Positions 1 through 5,658 of a stretch of DNA of 5,686 nucleotides are shown piece by piece. The notes under the pieces were generated by a model. That model worked only from the letters and a program-made list of their open reading frames with translations, ran no database searches and had not been told where the DNA came from. Numbering within the stretch: position 1 is the stretch's first letter; every line of letters begins with the position of its first letter. The stretch covers positions 1 through 5,686 of the forward strand of contig JBHGBB010000226.1 of NCBI GenBank assembly GCA_041946755.1, written 5' to 3'. A program made the position numbers and the translations under genes. The DNA is from JBHGBB01 sp041946755. Lineage in GTDB: Bacteria; UBP4; UBA4092; JAOAEQ01.

Positions 1-1107
1 TTTTTTATTTAACCGGAACCGACCTACTTTACCCAGGTCGTATCGTTTCGGATTGAGAAACATCGTCTCTAATAATATCGCACCGCTTTTTGGAGTAGGC
101 GGATTTCCCGGCCGAATCCGACGGTATAATTCGACTAACGCATCGTTCTTACTCTTATATGAATCCTTTTCCAAGGTTTTTAAGAAACAAATATTCGATC
201 GGGTAAAATCGACATCAAGGATTTTTATCTTTTTGATGCCAAGGTCCCGGAACCGTTTTAAAAGATCTTCGTTAATTTTCATCGGAGGCTCGGCAATAAC
301 TTCTCCGGTTTCCATATCTACGATATCTTCAGCAATTCGGGGATACTCTTTAATTTCCGATCCGGCATGCTGAAGGTCGAAATCAGTTTTAATCTCTTTA
401 ATCGGATATATTTTCGATAATAGCTCTTCATCGGAATCGAATCCAAACGCACGAAGGAGGGTGGTGATATAGAATTTCCGTCTGCGGTCAATCGAGACGA
501 AAATATAATCGGCGATATCGATTTCCATTTCTACCCAAGCGCCGCGGGTGGGAATCAATCGTGCGGATAATATCGGCCGACCGCTCGGATGCATCTCTTC
601 TCCATAGGTTACTCCGGGAGACCGATGTAATTGATTGACGATAACCCGTTCCGCACCGTTAACCACGAAGGTTCCGGTAGCGGTCATCAGCGGTAATTCA
701 CCCAAATAGAGTTCCTGCTCTTTAATATCTTTAATATATTGGGTATTCGTCGCCTTATCCATTTTGCGGACGATTAACTGGAATTTCACTTTCACCGGTG
801 CGGCAAATGTCATCCCCCGATCCATACATTCTTCAATGGAATATTTCGGGTCGCCGATAGAATACCCGGTAAAATCCAGAGTGGTCTTATCACCATTTGC
901 GGAAGTCGCTTCAATCGGGAAGATTGACCGAAATGCCGCTTGCAGTCCGAATTCTTTTCGTTTTTCCGACGGTACATTCTTCTGCAGAAAATCGTCATAC
1001 GAATTCTGCTGCGTTTCGATCAGGTTCGGGATATCCATAACATCCTGCAACCGAGCGAAACTGTACCGGGTGCGACTGCGTACTGGTAATGTAGCGGGTT
1101 TTTTCAT
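1..1107 (-). CDS. rpoB: RNA polymerase beta subunit, N-terminal 369 residues (gene runs off left edge)
   Basis: This encodes the beta subunit of DNA-directed RNA polymerase, part of the catalytic core that synthesises RNA in the cytoplasm. I translated the minus strand from the ATG at 1107 to position 1 and found 369 codons with no stop. The bacterial family is usually about 1100-1400 residues, so only the protrusion and lobe (beta1/beta2) region is present and the catalytic part lies outside the window. Diagnostic stretches are YSFARLQDVMDIPNLIETQQ (residues 15-34), GTFVVNGAERVIVNQLHRSP (145-164), which covers the N-terminal rifampicin-site region, and RPGNPPTP (332-339) followed by PKRYDLGKVGRFRLNKK at the edge. 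The start is supported by GGAGGTAA at 1117-1124. In most bacteria rpoB follows rplL. Here the upstream neighbour is a divergent hemB, and rpoB has its own strong promoter. The identity is certain; the exact start is very likely. Confidence 0.97.
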   Translation of the reverse strand, partial: MKKPATLPVRSRTRYSFARLQDVMDIPNLIETQQNSYDDFLQKNVPSEKRKEFGLQAAFRSIFPIEATSANGDKTTLDFTGYSIGDPKYSIEECMDRGMTFAAPVKVKFQLIVRKMDKATNTQYIKDIKEQELYLGELPLMTATGTFVVNGAERVIVNQLHRSPGVTYGEEMHPSGRPILSARLIPTRGAWVEMEIDIADYIFVSIDRRRKFYITTLLRAFGFDSDEELLSKIYPIKEIKTDFDLQHAGSEIKEYPRIAEDIVDMETGEVIAEPPMKINEDLLKRFRDLGIKKIKILDVDFTRSNICFLKTLEKDSYKSKNDALVELYRRIRPGNPPTPKSGAILLETMFLNPKRYDLGKVGRFRLNKK

Positions 1108-1116
1108 TTGAGCTAG

Positions 1117-1124
1117 TTACCTCC
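1117..1124 (-). promoter_or_regulatory. rpoB ribosome binding site
   Basis: GGAGGTAA on the minus strand is a near-perfect Shine-Dalgarno match. It ends 9 bases before the rpoB ATG, and the GGAGG core is 12 bases from it, slightly long but usable. It fixes the start at 1107, since no other in-frame ATG lies close to it. Confidence 0.85.
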
Positions 1125-1227
1125 AGAATTAGAATTATAGAATTAAAATAGAGTTTTTGATTACAGTAGAAAACAGGTTAGATAGCTGATAAATCAAGGC
1201 AATTGGCATATGTATAGGCAAAACAAT

Positions 1228-1256
1228 ATTCTATCATAATATTTTTCTCTTGTCAA
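1228..1256 (-). promoter_or_regulatory. Predicted strong sigma-70 promoter for rpoB
   Basis: On the minus strand, a perfect -35 TTGACA (1251-1256) is followed by a 17-base spacer and a -10 TAGAAT (1228-1233), one base off consensus. A TG dinucleotide one base upstream of the -10 adds an extended -10 element. The expected start point is near 1221, which gives a leader of about 114 bases. This is the best promoter match in the window and fits a housekeeping gene transcribed separately from the ribosomal protein genes. Confidence 0.8.
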
Positions 1257-1368
1257 ATAGAATATCTTGATTTTTAACAGTGTTGTTTGATTTATACCTC
1301 AATATTAGCAAATAATATTATATAAACAGTTGAAATTAAATAGGTTAACTCAATATTATGAAAATTCT

Positions 1369-1383
1369 GGCTATTTTATAGCC
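1369..1383. repeat. Dyad in the hemB promoter spacer
   Basis: GGCTAT and ATAGCC form a perfect 6-bp inverted repeat around a 3-base centre (TTT). The dyad ends just before the extended -10 of the predicted hemB promoter, at roughly -33 to -19. That position would suit a repressor or activator operator. It matches no operator I recognise (not a Fur or PerR box), so the regulatory role is inference. Confidence 0.4.
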
Positions 1384-1386
1384 CTA

Positions 1387-1395
1387 TGTTATAAT
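1387..1395 (+). promoter_or_regulatory. Predicted extended -10 promoter for hemB
   Basis: TGTTATAAT is a perfect -10 hexamer (TATAAT, 1390-1395) preceded by the TG of an extended -10 element. No good -35 box is found 16-18 bases upstream, which extended -10 promoters can tolerate. Transcription would start near 1402, giving a leader of about 46 bases before the hemB ATG. Confidence 0.6.
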
Positions 1396-1431
1396 AGTAT
1401 GATTTTATTAGAAATATCCCTAGATTATTTT

Positions 1432-1436
1432 GGAGG
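1432..1436 (+). promoter_or_regulatory. hemB ribosome binding site
   Basis: GGAGG lies 11 bases before the ATG at 1448. It decides the start: an in-frame TTG at 1430 overlaps this site and would add six residues not typical of the family, so the ATG is preferred. Confidence 0.8.
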
Positions 1437-1447
1437 CAAAATTACCT

Positions 1448-2422
1448 ATGCCTTTTCCACAACTTCGATTAAGAAGACTCCGCAAAACACCGGCAATCCG
1501 TCGGCTGGTTCAAGAAACCAGGATATCGGTAGATAATCTGGTGATGCCGTATTTCGTTTGTCCGGGAAAGAATATCAAGAAACCAATCGCATCGATGCCG
1601 GGTAATTTCCGGCTATCAATCGATACTTTGATTCGGCAGGTTAAACAGCATCAAACGAATGGTATCAATGCAATCCTCTTGTTCGGGTTGCCGAAGAAGA
1701 AAGATGAACTCGCAACTGAAGCCTATGCTTCGGACGGAATCATCCAGCAGGCGGTACGCGCGATTAAAGATGCAGTTCCGGAAATAGTAGTAATCACTGA
1801 TGTTTGTTTATGCGAATATATGAGTCATGGGCATTGCGGGATAATTAAAAAGGGACAAGTACTTAATGACCCAACCTTGAAATTGATTTCGCAAACTGCA
1901 TTATCCCATGCTCAGGCGGGAGCGGATATGGTTGCTCCATCGGATATGATGGATGGTCGAGTAGTAGCGATTCGGTCGCTCCTGGATACCAATGGATTCC
2001 AGGATACTCCGATTATGTCATATGCCGCGAAGTATGCCTCCGCATTCTATGCTCCGTTTCGGGATGCAGCCGACTCTACCCCGGCGTTCGGCGATCGGAA
2101 ATCATATCAGATGAATCCGGCGAATGTTATCGAAGCGCTCCGGGAAGTTGCACTGGATATCGAAGAAGGGGCGGATATTGTTATGGTGAAACCGGCGTTA
2201 TCGTATCTAGATGTGATCTATCGGGTGAAACAGCGGTTTGAGGTTCCGGTAGCAGCCTATAATGTTAGCGGTGAATTCTCGATGGTTAAAGCTGCTGCAA
2301 ATCAAGGGTGGATTGATGAACAGAAACTGGTGCTCGAAATACTCACCGGGATAAAACGGGCTGGCGCAGATATTATTATTACCTATTGGGCGAACGATAT
2401 CGCCAAATGGCTCGATAAATAA
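1448..2422 (+). CDS. hemB: Porphobilinogen synthase (delta-aminolevulinic acid dehydratase), zinc type
   Basis: The enzyme condenses two molecules of 5-aminolevulinate to porphobilinogen, an early cytoplasmic step in making heme and other tetrapyrroles. The product is 324 residues, the usual family length, and forms one TIM-barrel domain. The zinc-binding signature DVCLCEYMSHGHCG places the three cysteine ligands at C120, C122 and C130, so this is the zinc form rather than the magnesium-only form with aspartates. The two Schiff-base lysines are K195 (in SYAAKYASAFY) and K248 (in MVKPALSYLDV). Substrate-contact segments GDRKSYQMNPAN (215-226), YNVSGEFSMV (271-280) and ITYWAND (311-317) are intact. 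R232-E233 occupy the position of the allosteric magnesium site of some bacterial enzymes, by analogy only. No other heme genes are adjacent; the gene has its own promoter and converges on a small membrane protein gene 19 bases downstream. Function is near certain. Confidence 0.98.
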   Translation: MPFPQLRLRRLRKTPAIRRLVQETRISVDNLVMPYFVCPGKNIKKPIASMPGNFRLSIDTLIRQVKQHQTNGINAILLFGLPKKKDELATEAYASDGIIQQAVRAIKDAVPEIVVITDVCLCEYMSHGHCGIIKKGQVLNDPTLKLISQTALSHAQAGADMVAPSDMMDGRVVAIRSLLDTNGFQDTPIMSYAAKYASAFYAPFRDAADSTPAFGDRKSYQMNPANVIEALREVALDIEEGADIVMVKPALSYLDVIYRVKQRFEVPVAAYNVSGEFSMVKAAANQGWIDEQKLVLEILTGIKRAGADIIITYWANDIAKWLDK

Positions 2423-2490
2423 AGAAGTCAGACGCTAGAGGTCAGGAATCAGATTTTTCTGACTTCTGACTTCTGACTTCTGACTTCTGG
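2423..2490. repeat. Heptamer tandem repeat array with inverted partner between convergent genes
   Basis: Four exact tandem copies of CTGACTT (2459-2486) plus a partial CTG run to 2489. An opposite-strand copy, AGAAGTCAGA (2423-2432), pairs perfectly over 10 bp with TCTGACTTCT (2458-2467) across a 25-base loop. Degenerate units (GGTCAGG, AATCAGA) sit between. The array begins directly after the hemB stop and extends into the 3' end of the minus-strand membrane protein gene. The hairpin could end transcription from either side but lacks a classical T-tract after the stem. Short tandem heptamers of this general kind are known from cyanobacterial genomes (STRR sequences). Membership in any known family is not established. 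Confidence 0.85.
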
Positions 2491-2711
2491 TCTTTCGATT
2501 TCAGATGTAGTTTCTGTTTAACCCAGATAATTCCTTCTTTCCCAGCAATCGCTCCCCCGATAAAAAAAGGTACCCAGCTGAATAGCCATAACCCGAATCC
2601 AATTTCTCCAGCACGGACCTTGTTTTTCATTATGAAGACAAGAATAGCCGGAACTGCCCAGCCAATGAGATATGCGCCGATAATAAGACCCACTCCAAGA
2701 GCGAATTTCAT
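2442..2711 (-). CDS. Small two-helix membrane protein of unknown function with repeat-derived C-terminus
   Basis: I do not recognise this protein. Read from the ATG at 2711 it has 89 residues. Two hydrophobic segments are visible, about residues 3-28 (start MKFALGVGLIIGAYLIGWAV) and about 41-60 (GLWLFSWVPFFIGGAIAG), consistent with two membrane helices joined by a short basic loop (KNKVRAGE). A lysine-rich tail follows. The last 16 or so residues (DQKSEVRSQKSEKSDS) are translated heptamer repeat: a 7-bp unit read in three frames gives the 7-residue period KSEVRSQ. The ancestral stop was therefore probably overrun or replaced. A TTG at 2732 would add seven residues; neither start has a convincing ribosome binding site. 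The gene lies 74 bases downstream of the protease gene on the same strand and may be co-transcribed. The regular hydrophobic pattern argues for a real gene, but conservation is untested. Confidence 0.6.
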   Translation of the reverse strand: MKFALGVGLIIGAYLIGWAVPAILVFIMKNKVRAGEIGFGLWLFSWVPFFIGGAIAGKEGIIWVKQKLHLKSKDQKSEVRSQKSEKSDS

Positions 2712-2736
2712 TTTGAATTTAGTATTGATCAATTAA

Positions 2737-2782
2737 CATTTAAAATTTAATTCCGAAAGCTTTCGAGATGCAATTTTAAATG
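2737..2782. repeat. AT-rich stem-loop with nested palindrome downstream of the protease gene
   Basis: CATTTAAAATT (2737-2747) and AATTTTAAATG (2772-2782) are perfect 11-bp inverted arms. Inside them lies a perfect 12-bp palindrome, CGAAAGCTTTCG (2754-2765). The element begins three bases after the protease stop codon on the minus strand. It could be a weak transcription attenuator, an mRNA 3'-end stabiliser or a small palindromic repeat element. The stem is AT-rich with no clear T-tract, so a standard terminator is unlikely. Confidence 0.6.
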
Positions 2783-2785
2783 ATC

Positions 2786-5386
2786 TTATTTTTGTATTGG
2801 TCGAACTACTGCTTCTGCATAGGCATTCGATTTGAAATATTCGGTTGCAATATCTTTAATCTGCTGTTTGGTTACCGCATTGATTTTATCCGCATACTGC
2901 AGGGAATTGTTATATCCTAATCCATACAGTTCATCGAGAGCGGATTCCGATGCTTGTGCGGCATTGGTCTGGAGATCGATAGCTTTATTCCCGATAAGTT
3001 CTTTTTTCGCCCGGGTTAACTCGGCATCAGTCACCTCTTCAGATTTAATCCGGTTGATTTCATCGAACATACTTTTGGTAGCCACCTCGATTTTATCGGA
3101 GACCGTTCCAACATAGAAGATATACATGCCGGGATCTAATCCCAGCACCGGGATCGTACCCACATAATATGCCAATCCTTGTTTATCGCGAATGGTATCG
3201 AACAGCCGCGACCCCTGCCCATTTAAAATGGCGTTCATGACCTCAAAGGTATATCGTTTCGGGTCTTGTACCGTTATCCCCGGATATCCGATCAGGATAA
3301 CCGCCTGTTCTTTTTCTTTCATTTTAACTGCATTTCTGGCTGCGGTTAATGCTGGTTCTTTAGTTTCAAATCGGGTAGGGATATTTGCGGTGGTAAACTG
3401 GGCGAACGATTTCTCAATTTGGGTAATAACTTCATTAGCATTAATATCACCGAATACTGCTAACACCGCATTTTTCGGTACGCAAAGTTGATGATGGAAT
3501 TGAACCAAATCCGATTGCGATATCGATTTTACGGTAGAACTAGTGCCGATGGTTAGCCAGCGATATGGATGCACCGTGAACAAGGTTTCCCGTAACAGTT
3601 TACTTGCGGTTGGGAATACTTCATCTTCCTGACTTCGGATCGCAGCGAGAATATTCTGCCGTTCTATTTCCAATGCGGATTGAGGAAATACCGGGTTCAT
3701 AACCACATCGGATAACATATCCAATCCTAAACCAAAGTCCGATTTCAAGACATCGACCGAAACCCCGAAACTATTACTCCCGCTATAGGCATCGATTCTT
3801 CCGCCAACCTGGGCGATCGATTGCACGATTTGTTCTGCGGTTCTGGTTTTGGTACCTTTCAACAGCATCCGCTGCATGAGATTGCAAATCCCATTGTTTT
3901 TTTCGGTTTCATAGAGTACCCCGCCTTTAAACACCATCCGCAAACTTACCAGCGGGAGCGAATGATTCTCTTTAAGCAGTACCGTTAATCCCGAAGGTAA
4001 TACGATTTTCTTGATCTCGGATTTATCTTCTTTCATCTTCTGATTTCTGATTTCTGACTTCTTATTTTCTTCTTTCATCTCCGGTTTAACCACCGCAATC
4101 GATAAGTTATCAGGATTAAGATATTTTCTAGCTACGCGGAGAATATCGGTTGCGGTAACCCGATTTATCCGGGTTAAGTAGGTTTGGGAATAATTGATAT
4201 CGTTCATAGTCAGAACATCGTTGCCCAGTTCACCGGCTTGTCCTTGAACGGTTTCCTGCTGGAAGATAAATCCGCTGGCAATCATCTTTTTCGCTTTATT
4301 TAATTCTGTACTTGCAATTTTTTTATGCTGGATTTTAGCAATTTCCTGGAATATTGCCGATTCCGCTTTCGGTCGTTTATCTTCATCGCATAAAACTGAA
4401 ATGCCGAATAACCCCGGGTTTGCCGGAGTCCAGGAATAAGCATCGATGGAATGGACTAATCCCATTTTCTCTTTAAGCTGTTGATATAACCGGGAACTTT
4501 TCCCGTCGCCAAGAATGGTTGCCAGCACATCCAGCGGATATACATCGTCGTTATAAATACTGGGAATATGGTATCCCATCTCGATATGAGTCACATTCAC
4601 ATCTTTCTCAATTTCAGCGCGCCGTAATCCTACTTGTACCGGTTCTTGCGGGAGATATACTGGTTCTAATGATGCCCGGTGGAAATCTTTAAATGCCAGT
4701 TTGATTTTATCTTTAACTTCATCGATTTTAAAATCGCCAGCTATAACGAAAATCAGGTTGTTGGGTACAAAGGTCCGTTTATAATATTTCACCAAATCCT
4801 CATGCGAGATTTTAGTGAATAGTTCCCGATACCCGATTACCGGATAACGATATGGATGCTGGGTATATGCGGTACTCCATAGCAGTTTGCTGACCACCCG
4901 ATCGGGATCGTCATCATTCATATTAATCTCTTTAATAATCACCTGTTTCTCTTTTTCGAATTCTGCCGGGTCTAACGAAGAATGCATGGTCGCATCCGCG
5001 AGATTATCCAATCCGACATCGAAATAACGGCTCGCGACAACGATATGGAATACTACCCGGTCATACGAAGTATACGCATTTAAGTCGCCACCGGCTTCCC
5101 GAATCTCTTGTGCGATCTGGCCGACTTTCCGTTTTTCGGTACCTTGAAACAGCATATGTTCCATAAAATGGGAAATCCCATACCCGAGATATTCGTTCTC
5201 TTGAATACTGCCGGCTCGACACCACATCTGCATCGCGACTACCGGTGCGGTATGCACTTCTTTGAGAACCACTACCATACCGTTGTCGAGAGTAAAGGTT
5301 TCGGTTGCGGCTGAGGATAGGGAAAAGATAATGAAGAGGCTAAATAGCGTTATCAAAATCGAGCGAGATATGAACTGCTTTATCAT
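2786..5386 (-). CDS. Secreted M16 (pitrilysin/insulinase) family zinc protease, active plus inactive halves fused
   Basis: This is a zinc metallopeptidase of family M16, predicted to be exported and to degrade peptides or unfolded proteins in the periplasm or outside the cell. The 866 residues start with a Sec signal peptide (basic MIKQFISR, hydrophobic core about 9-23, likely cleavage after A26 or A27). The first M16 unit (about 28-435) has the inverted zinc motif H73-F-M-E76-H77 and the distal ligand E153, with the 75-residue spacing typical of the family. The second unit (about 458-864) repeats the fold (LPSGLTVLLKENH, VGGRIDAYSG) but has N-L-M-Q-R at 502-506 where the zinc motif should be, so it cannot bind zinc. 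It does carry the GSRLF...GLAYYVG segment (R727, Y740/Y741) that serves substrate binding in inactive M16 partners. Some bacteria encode these halves as two genes; here they are one polypeptide. The linker (about 436-457) is made of a heptamer repeat. The start has GGAGGAA eight bases from its core to the ATG. Confidence 0.95.
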   Translation of the reverse strand: MIKQFISRSILITLFSLFIIFSLSSAATETFTLDNGMVVVLKEVHTAPVVAMQMWCRAGSIQENEYLGYGISHFMEHMLFQGTEKRKVGQIAQEIREAGGDLNAYTSYDRVVFHIVVASRYFDVGLDNLADATMHSSLDPAEFEKEKQVIIKEINMNDDDPDRVVSKLLWSTAYTQHPYRYPVIGYRELFTKISHEDLVKYYKRTFVPNNLIFVIAGDFKIDEVKDKIKLAFKDFHRASLEPVYLPQEPVQVGLRRAEIEKDVNVTHIEMGYHIPSIYNDDVYPLDVLATILGDGKSSRLYQQLKEKMGLVHSIDAYSWTPANPGLFGISVLCDEDKRPKAESAIFQEIAKIQHKKIASTELNKAKKMIASGFIFQQETVQGQAGELGNDVLTMNDINYSQTYLTRINRVTATDILRVARKYLNPDNLSIAVVKPEMKEENKKSEIRNQKMKEDKSEIKKIVLPSGLTVLLKENHSLPLVSLRMVFKGGVLYETEKNNGICNLMQRMLLKGTKTRTAEQIVQSIAQVGGRIDAYSGSNSFGVSVDVLKSDFGLGLDMLSDVVMNPVFPQSALEIERQNILAAIRSQEDEVFPTASKLLRETLFTVHPYRWLTIGTSSTVKSISQSDLVQFHHQLCVPKNAVLAVFGDINANEVITQIEKSFAQFTTANIPTRFETKEPALTAARNAVKMKEKEQAVILIGYPGITVQDPKRYTFEVMNAILNGQGSRLFDTIRDKQGLAYYVGTIPVLGLDPGMYIFYVGTVSDKIEVATKSMFDEINRIKSEEVTDAELTRAKKELIGNKAIDLQTNAAQASESALDELYGLGYNNSLQYADKINAVTKQQIKDIATEYFKSNAYAEAVVRPIQK
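4026..4080. repeat. Heptamer repeats within the protease linker, flanked by a 13-bp direct repeat
   Basis: Three tandem units, CTGATTT, CTGATTT and CTGACTT (4040-4060), lie inside the protease gene. They have the same consensus and orientation as the array at 2459-2489. The flanks are identical: TCTTCTTTCATCT at 4026-4038 and again at 4068-4080. The offset is 42 bases, exactly 14 codons, so the reading frame is kept. On the coding strand the units are read as KSEIRNQK, matching the KSEVRSQK tail of the small downstream protein. Confidence 0.85.
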
Positions 5387-5392
5387 AGAATA

Positions 5393-5399
5393 TTCCTCC
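5393..5399 (-). promoter_or_regulatory. Protease ribosome binding site
   Basis: GGAGGAA on the minus strand has its GGAGG core 8 bases before the ATG at 5386, which is ideal spacing and fixes the start directly ahead of the signal peptide. Confidence 0.85.
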
Positions 5400-5440
5400 G
5401 AAAATAAATGGGATTGTTTTGGTATCGATTACTTAGGTTT

Positions 5441-5449
5441 ATTATACCA
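5441..5449 (-). promoter_or_regulatory. Predicted extended -10 promoter for the protease gene
   Basis: TGGTATAAT on the minus strand combines a perfect TATAAT (5441-5446) with the TG of an extended -10. No good -35 box is found 16-18 bases upstream. Transcription would start near 5434, giving a leader of about 48 bases. It has the same architecture as the hemB promoter. Confidence 0.6.
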
Positions 5450-5499
5450 TATTCTCTAATCATAATTTGAGGTTCTCTCTTAAGTGACTATTCGGTCTA

Positions 5500-5622
5500 A
5501 TCAAATGGAGACACGATAGATTAGTTTATTGCAGTATATTAGTTAGGATAATAAATATATACCTTATTTTAATTTGCCCTTGTCGGGAACTCGACTCTAT
5601 CGATAATTCTTTTCCATTTGAT
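5500..5622. repeat. Two-block inverted repeat upstream of the protease promoter
   Basis: ATCAAATGGA (5500-5509) is the exact reverse complement of TCCATTTGAT (5613-5622). Inside it, CGATAGA (5514-5520) is the reverse complement of TCTATCG (5596-5602). The blocks are nested in the correct order, so one long imperfect stem could form around a loop of about 75 bases. It might be the remnant of a small inverted-repeat element or a structured RNA. No coding sequence is inside. Confidence 0.4.
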
Positions 5623-5631
5623 AAAGAATTA
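5604..5631. repeat. Short hairpin, 9-bp arms
   Basis: TAATTCTTT (5604-5612) pairs perfectly with AAAGAATTA (5623-5631) across a 10-base loop. The loop is exactly the right arm of the larger inverted repeat, so the two structures compete. It has low GC content and no T-tract, so it is not a typical terminator. Confidence 0.45.
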
Positions 5632-5658
5632 GTTTGTATAGAAACTGAACACTTTTAA

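Larger units (their letters stand above)
1108..1447. other. Divergent rpoB/hemB control region, no gene
   Basis: This AT-rich stretch separates rpoB (leftward) from hemB (rightward). I see no convincing protein gene, tRNA, riboswitch or rho-independent terminator. It holds the rpoB promoter and a leader of roughly 110 bases, the hemB promoter, and both ribosome binding sites. The rpoB leader carries three near-tandem AGAATTA units (1125-1131, 1131-1137, 1139-1145). A 10-bp direct repeat, CTCAATATTA, occurs at 1298-1307 and 1349-1358. Both are AT-rich and may have no function. Confidence 0.7.

Noticed and set aside
53..1111. Plus-strand open frames at 53-373 and 764-1111, and a minus-strand frame at 810-998
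   Set aside because: They lie in other frames of the rpoB coding region, whose translation matches RpoB along its whole length.
1298..1358. 10-bp direct repeat CTCAATATTA in the rpoB/hemB control region
   Set aside because: It is AT-rich with a 51-base period and no link to either promoter, so chance is a reasonable explanation.
1430..1447. Upstream TTG start for hemB
   Set aside because: The TTG overlaps the GGAGG site that serves the ATG at 1448, and the ATG gives the usual family length with the zinc cysteines at the usual positions.
1330..1536. Plus-strand open frame overlapping the start of hemB
   Set aside because: It is out of frame with hemB, has no ribosome binding site and would cover the hemB promoter.
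2423..2467. Rho-independent terminator for hemB
   Set aside because: The 10-bp stem has a 25-base loop and is followed by more heptamers rather than a T-tract. It may still affect termination but does not meet the usual pattern.
2459..2490. CRISPR array
   Set aside because: The repeats are 7-bp head-to-tail units with no spacers, far shorter than CRISPR repeats, and no cas gene is present.
4026..4080. Frameshift or assembly error in the protease linker
   Set aside because: The reading frame is preserved on both sides and the offset between the flanking repeats is exactly 14 codons.
2832..5459. Plus-strand open frames at 2832-3116, 3192-3491, 5108-5314 and 5262-5459
   Set aside because: They are antisense shadows of the M16 protease gene, without ribosome binding sites or recognisable protein features.
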